A stretch of DNA of 64,000 nt from CAVSXS01 sp963767715 (GTDB lineage Bacteria; Chloroflexota; Ktedonobacteria; Ktedonobacterales; Ktedonobacteraceae), in NCBI GenBank assembly GCA_963767715.1, contig CAVYFA010000001.1, positions 1-64,000 on the forward strand. The letters run 5' to 3'. Position numbers and translations under genes: made by a program. Position 1 is the stretch's first letter, and each line of letters starts with the position of its first letter. The notes below the pieces were generated by a model. The model saw nothing but the letters and a program-made list of their open reading frames with translations. It had not been told where the DNA came from and ran no database searches. Below, one piece after another: positions 41,352 to 50,480 of this stretch.

Positions 41352-43535
41352 ATGGCATTTTACCAGTATTCCTGGCTTATTTTATTTTCACCGCTTTTCG
41401 CCTTCGCGGTGATTGTTTTCGGAACGCGCATGTGGGACCTCGCCACTCGACCGCGTATTGCAGCCACAGCGGGAGACGAAGCACATGCCCACGGCGAGGG
41501 CGAAGGGGATGAAGGCCCTGAATTCATCAAGACGCACGGCCCGCACGGTGAAGAAGAGGTGCTAGAAGACGATGAGGACCCCAAGGTGCCTCACCTGACG
41601 ATGGGCGCACGCGTGAGCGGTTACCTCGGCATCGTCATCATGGCGCTTGCCTGCATCTATTCCTGGCTCATCCTGCTCAATTCGGCGGGCGTCTTTAGCT
41701 TTGCCCCGCCACTGCCTGCCAGTGGCGTACAGGTTCTTTCTTATGACTGGTTTGTGCAGGGAACGGCCAACTACATTATCACTTTCCGGCTAGATCACCT
41801 GGCCGTAGTGATGATGGTAGTGGTGACGACGGTCTCACTGCTCGTGCAGTTCTACTCGCAGGGCTATATGGAGAACTCGGCGGGGTACGCGCGTTTCTTC
41901 GCATATCTCTCGCTCTTCACCTTTTCCATGCTTGATATCGTCTTCGCGCAGAACTTCCTGGTGATCTTCGTCGGGTGGGAACTGGTCGGGCTGAGTTCCT
42001 ACCTGCTGATCGGCTTCTGGATCAACAAGCGGGCCAAACCCGAAGAGGATCGTCTCTCGCCGGCCAGCGCCTCCATTGAGGCGTTTATCACCACCCGCAT
42101 TGGCGATGTCGGTTTCATTATCGGCATAATGATCCTGTTCGCTCAAACGGGTACCTTCGATTTCCCCACGCTGGCATCACCGACCGATCCACATGGCATC
42201 GTACACGCCTTCGCGGGGAACACGACGCTGCTTACTGTGGCAATGATCCTGGTCTTCTGCGGCGCCATCGGTAAATCGGCGCAGTTGCCGCTCTCCGTCT
42301 GGCTGCCGCCTGCTATGGAAGGCCCAACTCCCGTCAGCGCGCTGATCCACGCGGCTACCATGGTCGCAGCCGGCGTCTATATGGTGGCTCGCACCTTCCC
42401 GCTCTTCGCGGCGGCAGGCCCCGCCGCCTTCCAGGTTGTAGCCTGGGTCGGCGCGATTACCGCTATCTACGCCGCGTTGACAGCCATGACACAGAGGGAC
42501 TTCAAGCGCGTACTGGCGTTCTCCACGATCAGCCAGCTCGGTTACATGTTTGTTGGGCTCGGTGTGGCCGGTTCTGTGTTAGGCCCGGGACCAGGGATGT
42601 TCCACCTCTTCACGCATGCCTTCTTCAAGGCCCTGCTCTTCCTGGGCGCCGGCAGCGTTCTCCACGCCCTGCACCACGCTACGCATAAAGAGGTGCAGGA
42701 TATGCGCAAGATGGGCGGCCTGGCAAAATTTATGCCTGTTACAGCCATCACCTGGTTAATCGCTACGCTCGCCATCTCAGGCTTCCCCTTCTTTTCGGGT
42801 TTCTATAGCAAGGACAACATTATCGGGCTGGCCTACCAGCACGGCTACTATGGACTCTACGCCGTCACCTTGATCACGGCCGGTTTGACTGCTTTCTATA
42901 TGCTGCGCGCCTACATCCTGGCTTTCGGAGGGAGAGTCAGTGAAGAAGACGCGCGCTTCGGCGGTCTGTGGGGGGGAACCTATCGTGGCGAAGGCACCCC
43001 GCACGAGTCGCCGCTGACGATTACCATCCCGCTCGTCCTGCTGGCGATCGCTGCCATCGTCGCGGGCTACTGGACGGGCTTCTTCAGCTATATCCAGCCG
43101 GGCGCGCCAAATCTCGACCTGGGAGCGGTCTTCACCGACCCCCTGACGTGGATTGGTGTAGTCGTCTCATTGATCGGCCTGGGCTGGGCATACGTGCTCT
43201 ACACGCGCTTCGACCTGGCAACCATTAACGCTGTTGTCGAGGGCAACGCCGTGCTGCGCTTCTTGCATCGCGTGACGCTGCGCAAGTTCTATCTCGACGA
43301 TATCTACGACTGGCTCATTCGCTACGTGGTGCTGGGCATCTCGCATATCGAAGCGGCCTTCGATGCCTACGTTATTGATGGCATCGTCAATGGCGTAGCG
43401 GGTGCCGTCACAGGTGCCGGGCGCGACTTGCGGCGCATCGAGACCGGCAAGGTGCAGGCTTACATGGTCGGGTTCTTCGGGGGGCTGGCGGTGCTGGCCA
43501 TCGTTGTCTTCGCGCTGGTTATGTTTGTAAAATAA
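41352..43535 (+). CDS. nuoL: NADH-quinone oxidoreductase subunit L
   Basis: A 727-residue proton-pumping antiporter-like subunit with about 16 helices and the long lateral helix at the C-terminus. Conserved parts include FVGWELVGLSSYLLIGFW, the lysine region FCGAIGKSAQLPLSVWLPPAMEGPTPVSALIHAATMV in pieces, and FKALLFLGAGSVLHALHH. After the first helix it has an unusual soluble insertion at about residues 36-85, rich in acidic residues, His and Gly (DEAHAHGEGEGDEGPEF, then EEEVLEDDEDPK). Complex I NuoL normally goes straight to the second helix. The insertion should face one membrane side near the arm's far end and could bind metal or a partner. Confidence 0.95.
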   Translation: MAFYQYSWLILFSPLFAFAVIVFGTRMWDLATRPRIAATAGDEAHAHGEGEGDEGPEFIKTHGPHGEEEVLEDDEDPKVPHLTMGARVSGYLGIVIMALACIYSWLILLNSAGVFSFAPPLPASGVQVLSYDWFVQGTANYIITFRLDHLAVVMMVVVTTVSLLVQFYSQGYMENSAGYARFFAYLSLFTFSMLDIVFAQNFLVIFVGWELVGLSSYLLIGFWINKRAKPEEDRLSPASASIEAFITTRIGDVGFIIGIMILFAQTGTFDFPTLASPTDPHGIVHAFAGNTTLLTVAMILVFCGAIGKSAQLPLSVWLPPAMEGPTPVSALIHAATMVAAGVYMVARTFPLFAAAGPAAFQVVAWVGAITAIYAALTAMTQRDFKRVLAFSTISQLGYMFVGLGVAGSVLGPGPGMFHLFTHAFFKALLFLGAGSVLHALHHATHKEVQDMRKMGGLAKFMPVTAITWLIATLAISGFPFFSGFYSKDNIIGLAYQHGYYGLYAVTLITAGLTAFYMLRAYILAFGGRVSEEDARFGGLWGGTYRGEGTPHESPLTITIPLVLLAIAAIVAGYWTGFFSYIQPGAPNLDLGAVFTDPLTWIGVVVSLIGLGWAYVLYTRFDLATINAVVEGNAVLRFLHRVTLRKFYLDDIYDWLIRYVVLGISHIEAAFDAYVIDGIVNGVAGAVTGAGRDLRRIETGKVQAYMVGFFGGLAVLAIVVFALVMFVK

Positions 43536-43558
43536 CGTCATCGTAGAGGATAGAAGTC

Positions 43559-45127
43559 ATGATATTTAGTAGTGATCTTACCTGGATACTGCTGCTGCCG
43601 GTGCTAGGCGCGGCGGCCACCATAGCGGCGCCGGTGCGCATCGCGCGCTGGGCGGCTCTGGCCTTCGCTGCCGCGACCTTCGTGCTGTCGATGGTCATTT
43701 TCTTCCGCATCGCCGCCAACGGCTACAATTTCGGCGATTTGCAGCACCCGGCAGACTCTATTCGCCTGCCCTGGATCGACTTCACGACCGGCACCGTTCA
43801 CTTCCGCATCGACTATTTCCTGGGTGTGGACGGCCTGAGCCTACCGATGGTGATACTGAACGCCTTTCTGAGCATGCTGGCCATCATCGGTGGCTGGGAG
43901 AAGGCGCGCGTCAAGGAATACATGGCGCTGCTGCTGCTGCTTGAAACCGGCGTGATGGGCGTCTTCCTCTCGCTTGACCTGCTGCTCTTCTTCCTCTTCT
44001 GGGAAGTGGAGCTGGCCCCCATGTTCCTGTTGATCGGCATCTGGGGCAGTGATGTCATCAAGCACGGCATGCCGGGGCGCATCTATTCGGCCTGGAAGTT
44101 CCTGCTGTACACCTTCTTCGGCAGTATCTTCATGCTGGCGGGCATCCTGCTGCTCTACTTCAAGCTGGGCGGCTCGACGGCCAGCATGCAATTCTTCTCG
44201 ACGCACTTCCTGACAGGCATCGGGCCAATCTTCGGCTGGAGCTGGCAACTGCTGACCTTCCTGCTGATCTTCCTCGCCTTCGCCATCAAGATACCGATGT
44301 TCCCGTTCCATACCTGGCTGCCCGACGCACACACCGACGCGCCCACCGAGGTGAGCGTGATACTGGCCGGCATCCTGCTGAAGATGGGCGCGTATGGTTT
44401 AATTCGCATCTGCTTCACGCTGCTGCCGCAGGGCATCCAGCAATTCGCGCCCTGGATGGCAGTGATCGCCGCCATCAACATCCTTTATGGGGCCGGTATC
44501 TGCCTGGTGCAGACCGATATGAAGAAGCTGATCGCCTATTCCAGCGTCAGCCACATGGGCGTCATCCTGCTGGGCGTGGCCGCGGCGTCGGCGGGATTCG
44601 GCGGGATGGCTTTCCGCCAGGCGGCGCTGACGGGCGCGACGGTCCAGATGTTCAGTCACGGCGTCATCACCGGCCTGCTCTTCTTCTGCGTCGGCGTGAT
44701 CTACGACCACGCGCACACGCGCGAGATCGCGGTTTTCGGCGGCGTCGCCAAGAAGATGCCTTTGCTGGCGACGCTCTTCACTTTTGCGGGGCTGGCCTCG
44801 CTTGGCCTGCCGGGACTGGCCGGATTCGTGGCGGAATATATTACCTTCACATCCAGCTACCAGGTCTGGTCGGCGGTCACGGTCGTGTCCGTCTTCACTA
44901 TGATCCTAACGGCCAGTTACCTGCTGTGGATGCTCAAACGCGTCTTCTACGGGCCGTTCAACACAAGGTGGAACTGGCTGCCCGACGCCAACGCACGCGA
45001 GGCGGTGCCGCTCATCTCGCTGGCAGTGGTGATCGTCTTCGTCGGCATCTTCCCGAATTTCCTGATACAGGTGATTACGCCCGCCCTGACAAATATCCTG
45101 CATGTTGCAACGGCGGTAGTACATTAA
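43559..45127 (+). CDS. nuoM: NADH-quinone oxidoreductase subunit M
   Basis: A 522-residue antiporter-like complex I subunit with about 14 helices. The family's conserved parts are LFFLFWEVELAPMFLLIGIWG with the helix-five glutamate, FLAFAIKIPMFPFHTWLPDAH with the helix-seven lysine, and TDMKKLIAYSSVSHMGVILLG. AGAGGA lies eight bases before the ATG. It follows nuoL by 23 bases and precedes nuoN by 16, in the standard L-M-N order. No unusual insertions are seen. Confidence 0.95.
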   Translation: MIFSSDLTWILLLPVLGAAATIAAPVRIARWAALAFAAATFVLSMVIFFRIAANGYNFGDLQHPADSIRLPWIDFTTGTVHFRIDYFLGVDGLSLPMVILNAFLSMLAIIGGWEKARVKEYMALLLLLETGVMGVFLSLDLLLFFLFWEVELAPMFLLIGIWGSDVIKHGMPGRIYSAWKFLLYTFFGSIFMLAGILLLYFKLGGSTASMQFFSTHFLTGIGPIFGWSWQLLTFLLIFLAFAIKIPMFPFHTWLPDAHTDAPTEVSVILAGILLKMGAYGLIRICFTLLPQGIQQFAPWMAVIAAINILYGAGICLVQTDMKKLIAYSSVSHMGVILLGVAAASAGFGGMAFRQAALTGATVQMFSHGVITGLLFFCVGVIYDHAHTREIAVFGGVAKKMPLLATLFTFAGLASLGLPGLAGFVAEYITFTSSYQVWSAVTVVSVFTMILTASYLLWMLKRVFYGPFNTRWNWLPDANAREAVPLISLAVVIVFVGIFPNFLIQVITPALTNILHVATAVVH

Positions 45128-45143
45128 GGTGTAGGTGACGCTT

Positions 45144-46625
45144 ATGTTTCAAATATCGTATCTCTATCTGCTGGCGCCGCAGGCCTCTATGACCATCCTG
45201 GCCCTGGTTGTAATGATGGTTGACCTGTTCGTCAAGCGCCGCAGCGTGACCTTCGCGGTCGCGCTGATCGGCCTGATTGTGCCGCTCGGCTTTTCCATCT
45301 CGCAGGCGGTGACGCCCGGCTTCCTCTCAGCGCCGCACTATGCGTTCTTCGGCATGCTGGTCATCGATCCCTACGCCGTATTTTTCGAAATACTTGCCGT
45401 CCTCATCTCCGCCGTCATGCTGCTGGCATCCTATAACTACGCCGGGAAATATGTGAGGGCCGAAGGCGAGTTCATAACGCTGATGCTCTTCTCGGCAACT
45501 GGCCTGATGTTCATGGCGAGTACCAACGAACTCATCTCCATCTACATCTCGCTCGAGCTGACCAGCATTCCCCTGTACGTGATGGCCGGGCTGCTGCGCA
45601 CAGGCGAGCGTTCAGCCGAGGCCGCTGTGAAATACGTGCTGCTGGGAGCCATGTCGTCCGCTATCCTGCTCTACGGTTTCGCCCTGCTGTATGGCCTTAC
45701 GGGTACAACCGACCTGGCCGGCATAGCTAAATCGATCATGACGGGCGTGCAGAACGGCAACGTGCTGATCCTGATCGCGGATATCCTGATCGTGGCCGGT
45801 TTTGGCTTCAAGATTTCCGCCGTGCCGTTCCACATGTGGGCGCCCGACATCTACGAAGGCGCACCGACGCCGGCGACGGCCTTCTTCTCGGTCGGCTCGA
45901 AGTCGGCGGGTTTTGCGGCGCTGATCCGCGTCTTCATGAGCGGTGGGCTGTTCCAGGTGAATCTGACCTCGCTGACGATCATCATCGCCATCATCGCCAT
46001 CGCGACGATGACGCTGGGCAACATCGTCGCGGCAGTGCAGAGCAACGTGAAGCGCATGATGGCCTATTCGAGCATCGCACAGGCCGGGTACATCCTGGTT
46101 GGCGTCGTGGCCAGCATCGCCGGCAAAAACGGCGGAGGCGATTCGGCGGTGCTGTTCTTCATCCTGGTCTATGTCATCACCAACCTGGGCGCGTTCTCCG
46201 GCATCATCGCCCTGGCCAACGCGACGGGGGGCGAGAAGATCGAGGATTTCCGCGGCCTGGCCAAACGCGCGCCCCTGCTGAGCGCCGGGACGGCCCTCTG
46301 CCTGCTCTCGCTGGGCGGCATCCCACCTATGGCCGGCTTCGTCAGCAAAGTCTTCATCTTCACCGCCGCCTGGGGCGAGGGCCTCGGCTGGCTGGTTGTG
46401 ATCGCGCTGCTCAACACGGTGGTGTCGCTGGTCTACTATGGACGCATCGTCAAAGCCATGTACTTCGATGCCCCGCTCAAAGACGACCACCTGAGCACCC
46501 CCATCGGCCTGAGTTCGGCTATCACGCTGACCACCGCCGCGCTGATCGTGATCACATTCGCGGCATCGGCAGTGCTGAGTCTGACAGGGCCCGCGGCGAA
46601 TATGCTGGCGTTTCTGGTGAAGTAG
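45144..46625 (+). CDS. nuoN: NADH-quinone oxidoreductase subunit N
   Basis: A 493-residue antiporter-like complex I subunit. Landmarks are ISIYISLELTSIPLYVMAGL with the helix-five glutamate, FKISAVPFHMWAPDIYEGAP with the helix-seven lysine, and VKRMMAYSSIAQAGYILVGV. The ATG at 45144 is preferred to a GTG at 45135 because AGGTGAC sits a few bases upstream and MFQISYLYL is a normal NuoN start. It is the last gene of the cluster. An inverted repeat that could end or stabilise the transcript follows 28 bases after the stop. Confidence 0.95.
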   Translation: MFQISYLYLLAPQASMTILALVVMMVDLFVKRRSVTFAVALIGLIVPLGFSISQAVTPGFLSAPHYAFFGMLVIDPYAVFFEILAVLISAVMLLASYNYAGKYVRAEGEFITLMLFSATGLMFMASTNELISIYISLELTSIPLYVMAGLLRTGERSAEAAVKYVLLGAMSSAILLYGFALLYGLTGTTDLAGIAKSIMTGVQNGNVLILIADILIVAGFGFKISAVPFHMWAPDIYEGAPTPATAFFSVGSKSAGFAALIRVFMSGGLFQVNLTSLTIIIAIIAIATMTLGNIVAAVQSNVKRMMAYSSIAQAGYILVGVVASIAGKNGGGDSAVLFFILVYVITNLGAFSGIIALANATGGEKIEDFRGLAKRAPLLSAGTALCLLSLGGIPPMAGFVSKVFIFTAAWGEGLGWLVVIALLNTVVSLVYYGRIVKAMYFDAPLKDDHLSTPIGLSSAITLTTAALIVITFAASAVLSLTGPAANMLAFLVK

Positions 46626-46652
46626 CGAACCGGAGTGACCCGGAAAGCCTCA

Positions 46653-46800
46653 CCCCACCCCCCGGATGCCCACCAGGGCATCCCTACATGTGAGCATTCC
46701 TCCCCCACCCCGGGCGATACGGAGTGGACGCCAAATGGGGAGGGGGGGGCTTTCACATATGTAGGGATGCCCCTGGTGGGCATCCGGGGGCGGAGTGGGG
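46653..46800. repeat. Long imperfect inverted repeat after nuoN
   Basis: Arms of about 42 to 48 bases at 46653-46694 and 46753-46800 face each other across about 58 bases of G/C-rich DNA. Each arm contains its own small hairpin, GGATGCCC and GGGCATCC around ACCA or a close variant, followed on the outer strand by CTACA. The hairpin plus CCCTACA tail matches the dispersed repeat type seen elsewhere in the window. It may also terminate nuo transcription. Confidence 0.7.
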
Positions 46801-46823
46801 CTCGATATCATATGCTTCCAGGG

Positions 46824-47414
46824 CTACTCTCCCAACCCCACCTCCGACAATGCCCGTTCCAGCAGGTCGCTCACACCAAGAGTAGTCGCCCATTGTCGCA
46901 AGTAGCCTACATCAAGCCTGTCTCGCAGCACATTAAGAACGCCGACAATATCACTCCATTGGCGGTCTGACACAGCGCCGCCCATCCTGTACCATTCAAG
47001 TTTGGTGAGGATGACATCCTCTGGGGACTCTATAAAGAATGGGTGATCATTCTCGCTATCGCCCAGCGTTCCTTCCTGTACACGGCTGCGTACTTCCAGG
47101 TCATAGAGTCTTTTTTTCTGGAGGAACACATCCACCTTGAACATCGTTTTGAGATGCAACAGATTGAACTCAGAACGGTGTTTTATAGCATCTTTTATCA
47201 TATCCGCATCGATATAGTAGTCATCCTTGAGGAGCTGTACGAGCATAGGGACATGTTCCAGACGAACATCGGCTATCACGTCTACATCTGCCGTCGTACG
47301 ATACACACCATAAACAAGACTGGCAACTGATCCCCCAACGTAGTAATCAATAGCGAGTTCCTCAAAGGCTTTCACGACTGGAATGAGGGAGATCAGAATT
47401 TTTTTAGTAATCAT
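46824..47414 (-). CDS. AbiEii-like nucleotidyltransferase
   Basis: A 196-residue protein of the minimal nucleotidyltransferase superfamily. YYVGGSVASLVYGVYRTTAD followed by VDVIADV is the GG(x)nRxTxDxD active-site pattern of AbiEii/AbiGii-type proteins, with the catalytic aspartates in DVDV. FKVDVFLQKK supplies the third acidic residue on the next strand, and a helical C-terminal part follows (EDVILTKLEWYRMGG). Its start overlaps the stop of the small gene upstream by four bases (ATGA), so the two are coupled. AbiEii enzymes are toxins that modify tRNA or block translation. Such a pair resembles a toxin-antitoxin unit, but the small partner lacks a known antitoxin fold. Confidence 0.75.
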   Translation of the reverse strand: MITKKILISLIPVVKAFEELAIDYYVGGSVASLVYGVYRTTADVDVIADVRLEHVPMLVQLLKDDYYIDADMIKDAIKHRSEFNLLHLKTMFKVDVFLQKKRLYDLEVRSRVQEGTLGDSENDHPFFIESPEDVILTKLEWYRMGGAVSDRQWSDIVGVLNVLRDRLDVGYLRQWATTLGVSDLLERALSEVGLGE

Positions 47415-47668
47415 TGATGCCTCTTTGCAAGGTATGCTCGCACACGATCAGCCAGATCTTTACCGTAGGTAACTTCGACGAAGATCAGCTTTGCCTCTAG
47501 TTCGCTCGCTTCTGGATGAGCGCGCCTGATACCTCGCTGAGCCAGTTCAAGCGCTTCTTCGCAAAGCTCAAGTCCCAATTGGAAGCGACGACCAGGGCTG
47601 GCGTTGCGCAGCCATTCGGTTCGTATCCGCTCTATTTCAGGGTGAGTATCACGAGATTGGGGTTCCAT
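47411..47668 (-). CDS. Small helical partner of the nucleotidyltransferase
   Basis: An 85-residue, charged, all-helical looking protein (PEIERIRTEWLRNASPGRRF, then LGLELCEEALELAQRGIRRA and EVTYGKDLADRVRAYLAKR). The ATG at 47668 has AGAGG about eight bases upstream; a GTG at 47704 would add twelve residues. It is directly coupled to the nucleotidyltransferase and has no DNA-binding motif I can identify. In Chloroflexota and Cyanobacteria small proteins of this look often precede such enzymes. It may neutralise or position the enzyme, or may be a conserved accessory. Confidence 0.6.
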   Translation of the reverse strand: MEPQSRDTHPEIERIRTEWLRNASPGRRFQLGLELCEEALELAQRGIRRAHPEASELEAKLIFVEVTYGKDLADRVRAYLAKRHQ

Positions 47669-47760
47669 GCGCACTGGCCTCTCTTTCTGAAGAAAGTGTA
47701 CCAAGCGTAGGAAGGTATGTCAAGCCAATACGGGGGATCGACCATCATCTCTTCGCCTCT

Positions 47761-48456
47761 TCACGCCGTCCACACTACCGCATTGCTGAACACCGCCTCC
47801 GTCGAGTTAGAAGCAGCAACGCCAACGTATCCCTGGCTATACGTACTATCAGTGACACTATCAATTTGCTGGCCATTCACATACAAACCAATAGTGCTGC
47901 CATTTGCAACAACAGCAATTGTGTTGGACTGACCCTGGCCATTGATGGTCGTATTAGACCCGCTCGTCAAATTGCTTGAATAGCCATCAACCTTAGCAAT
48001 ATCAAGGGCATACGACTGATCAACACCGATATGAAAATAATAGAAGTAACTACTGCTCGTATCAGCACGAAATATTATGCCAGCAGAATTTCCTTGCTCG
48101 ATTGTTGCCTGCACTTGATAGGCAAAATCACCAACATTGACATTGCCTGTACAAACATGGAGAACTACCTGCGCTGTTGCAATAGCATGATAGGTGCCAT
48201 TGATGAACTCACAGCTACTTCCATCGGAATCTACACCTTCACCCCAAAAATTGCCAAGGCTATTATCGCTCAACGGGTCATTCAGCACCAGATTGCCAAA
48301 GCTAGCCGAATAGGGATCCGCTATCCCAGCATTCAACAAGCTTAGCCGATGAATGAAGTTGAAATACTTAAAATAGAACACGCCAGAACTCACCAGGACA
48401 ATCAACACCACCAATCCGATGATAACAGCGGCCCTCCCCCGTGGCACAAACCGCAA
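47761..48456 (-). pseudogene. Membrane helix plus lectin-like domain, cut off from the upstream kinase
   Basis: This frame starts with RFVPRGRAAVIIGLVVLIVL, a membrane helix preceded by basic residues, and continues into an exported beta-sandwich domain of about 180 residues. That domain resembles concanavalin-like/LamG or 3-keto-disaccharide-hydrolase-type folds (NFWGEGVDSDGSSCEFING, YYFHIGVDQSYALDIAKVDG, TIGLYVNGQQIDSVTD). The only start is a TTG with no ribosome site, and the frame overlaps the kinase frame by 89 bases. The helix and domain are the expected continuation of the kinase after GKDI, with a one-base shift near 48440. It was probably the outer, ligand-binding half of a transmembrane receptor kinase. 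Without a frameshift it would not be made. Confidence 0.65.
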
Positions 48457-49735
48457 TATCCTTTCCCTCGATAGTCTTGCCCTCGATGGCTGAGAAATCA
48501 GTCGTCAATCCCTTCGCAACCTGTGGATCAGACCTCACTGTTACATTCTCGTTCCCCCTCTGCGCAGCCAGCCTGGTCTCCTCCGCTGCAACCGCAATCG
48601 TCAGCACCAGCGCCCCTGTTGCACCATCACCAGTTGCCTCTCCCTGGTTTTCCAGGCGGATTACCTGCCCATCAGGAACACCGGAAGGTATTGGAATAGT
48701 CATGCGGCGTCCTCCGGGGAGGTTCAGGGTGCGGGTAGTGCCGGTTGTCGCTTCCTGCTTGCTGATGGCAACGGTTGCACGAATATCGCCTTCGTTAGGG
48801 GGCAAAACGCGCGTTGGTTTCGGCAATTCACCGCTTGATATGGATGGAGTGGCTTTGGGTGGGTCTGGCACGATCATTGCCTGCTTTAGAGCTTCAGAGA
48901 AAGCGGCGATGGTGGGGAAACGCTCGTCTGGATTTTTCGACAGGGCGCGCAGGATGACATTATCCACGTCCTTCGGGATGCGCGTGTTGCGCGCGCCTGG
49001 TGGCTGCGGTTCGATGTGGAAATGCTGGTACATGACCTGTTCCTGGCGGCCCTGGAAGGGCAGGCTGCCGGTAAGAAGCTGGTAGGTCATGATGGCGAGG
49101 GCGTATTGATCGCTGGCGGCGACGGGATGGCCGCTCCACTGCTCGGGAGCCATGTAGGTCGGGGTGCCGCGCGAGGACTGGCTCATGCTGGCGCTGGCGG
49201 AGGTGAACTTGGCGATGCCGAAGTCGGCCAGCAGCATGTCCGGCAGGTCGGGGGATAGCTCGTTTGTTCGCAGCAGGAAATTCGAGGGCTTGACATCCTG
49301 GTGGACGATCTGGTGCGCGTGGGCGTAGGAGAGCGCCAGGCCTGCCTGCTGCACGAAATGCGCTATCTCCTGGGGCGTGAGTGGCTGCCGCTCCCCACGT
49401 TGGCGCAGCCAGGTCGAGAGCGACCCCTCTCTGCGATAGGGCATAACCATATAGGTGAGGACGGTCGCCTCCATATCCTGCTCGCCATAATCGAAGAGGG
49501 GCAGAATGTACGGATGGTCGAGCATGGCGATGGCGCGCACCTCGCGTTGAAACAGGCGCGCCGATTCCCTGGCGGTTTCGCTATTCGGGTAAGGAGTGGC
49601 CTCCGCACGCGTCACCTTAATGGCCACCTGGCGGCGAATGTGCGTATCTTCCCCTAGATAGACTTCGCCCATGCCGCCGGTTCCCAGCAACTGCCCCAGG
49701 CGGTATCGCCCAAGCTGCATCCCCTCGAGTAGCAT
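48368..49735 (-). CDS. Ser/Thr protein kinase with DnaJ C-terminal-like domain
   Basis: A 455-residue PknB-type kinase. The catalytic domain (residues about 10-270) has the glycine loop LLGTGGMGEVYLG, the ATP lysine in VAIKVT, the catalytic loop IVHQDVKPSNFLL (HQD instead of HRD), LLADFGIAKFT and the APE region GTPTYMAPEQWSG. Residues about 330-385 (LNLPGGRRMTIPIPSGVPDG, then QVIRLENQGE) look like the C-terminal substrate-binding domain of DnaJ/Hsp40. The last 26 residues, after EGKDI, are in an abnormal frame and replace a membrane helix and outer domain found in the next frame. GGGGT lies ahead of the ATG. The kinase part itself is intact and probably active in the cytoplasm. Confidence 0.85.
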   Translation of the reverse strand: MLLEGMQLGRYRLGQLLGTGGMGEVYLGEDTHIRRQVAIKVTRAEATPYPNSETARESARLFQREVRAIAMLDHPYILPLFDYGEQDMEATVLTYMVMPYRREGSLSTWLRQRGERQPLTPQEIAHFVQQAGLALSYAHAHQIVHQDVKPSNFLLRTNELSPDLPDMLLADFGIAKFTSASASMSQSSRGTPTYMAPEQWSGHPVAASDQYALAIMTYQLLTGSLPFQGRQEQVMYQHFHIEPQPPGARNTRIPKDVDNVILRALSKNPDERFPTIAAFSEALKQAMIVPDPPKATPSISSGELPKPTRVLPPNEGDIRATVAISKQEATTGTTRTLNLPGGRRMTIPIPSGVPDGQVIRLENQGEATGDGATGALVLTIAVAAEETRLAAQRGNENVTVRSDPQVAKGLTTDFSAIEGKTIEGKDIAVCATGEGRCYHRIGGVDCPGEFWRVLF

Positions 49736-49836
49736 CGTTTTCCACCCCTTATCAAAATATCATGTGACGATTGGGCATGCGATGATGAATGTGGAAATAG
49801 TATACCATATGCAGAGTTTGATGCAAAGCATACTGG

Positions 49837-50427
49837 CTACGTGTGAATGATCGCCCGTTTCTGCGTGTAGCGCACGCTGCTCCAATCCAGCACATCGGCG
49901 AAGGCGTCTTTGAAGCTGTCGAGATCCTGGTCGAGCACAGACTCGTCCGGCAGTTCGGTATCCTTCCAGATGAGCGAAATGATGATGTGCGAGGGGTCGG
50001 CCTCGTCCTCGAAGATGTAGCGCTGCATCGTGCCGTGGAAGAGATAGTCCTGCTTTTCCAGTAGGCGGCGGAGTTTCTCGAGTAAGCGCGCTTGCTGACC
50101 AGCGCGTACCTGCACGGCGATATCCAGGCCGCGCACCTGAGCCCCGGCGCGGTAGACGCGCCAGGATGGGGGCCTGACACGCGTGCGGCCGGTCGGTTTG
50201 GCTTTGAACTCTTCGACGGCCTTTTTGGGAATGATGTAGACGCCGCTGACCATTTCTGCTACCAGGCGTTTCTCACGAATATACTCGTAGACCGTGTAGT
50301 ACGAAACGCCAAGTTGCTTTGCTGCCTCGTTGGTCGTCAGAAAATCACGCCGGTTGACGCTTTCTTCCACCGCCTCGGCGTCGCCTCTATTGTCCTGCTT
50401 ATTATTATCGTCCAACATCTTGGGCAT
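49837..50427 (-). CDS. HTH-domain regulator
   Basis: A 196-residue protein with an excisionase/MerR-like helix-turn-helix at about 28-75 (LTTNEAAKQLGVSYYTVYEY, then IREKRLVAEMVSGVYIIPKK). This HTH type often binds DNA in recombination or regulation. The rest (EDEADPSHIIISLIWKDTEL, later DEIVLDQDLDSFKDAFADVL-like sequence) is an alpha/beta domain that recalls antibiotic-biosynthesis-monooxygenase-like ferredoxin folds; it may bind a ligand or help dimerise. The start at 50427 lacks a clear ribosome site, and ATG at MLDDNN three codons later is possible. It is divergent from the methyltransferase across 144 bases and may control it. Confidence 0.75.
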   Translation of the reverse strand: MPKMLDDNNKQDNRGDAEAVEESVNRRDFLTTNEAAKQLGVSYYTVYEYIREKRLVAEMVSGVYIIPKKAVEEFKAKPTGRTRVRPPSWRVYRAGAQVRGLDIAVQVRAGQQARLLEKLRRLLEKQDYLFHGTMQRYIFEDEADPSHIIISLIWKDTELPDESVLDQDLDSFKDAFADVLDWSSVRYTQKRAIIHT

Positions 50428-50480
50428 AGTGTAAAAATCTATGTCATTTTATGTAAAGTTCGCATGATAATATGCTTTTA

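Noticed and set aside
45612..46693. Long frames on both strands over nuoN
   Set aside because: NuoN is complete with its helix-five glutamate and helix-seven lysine regions; the other frames are charged, low-complexity shadows.
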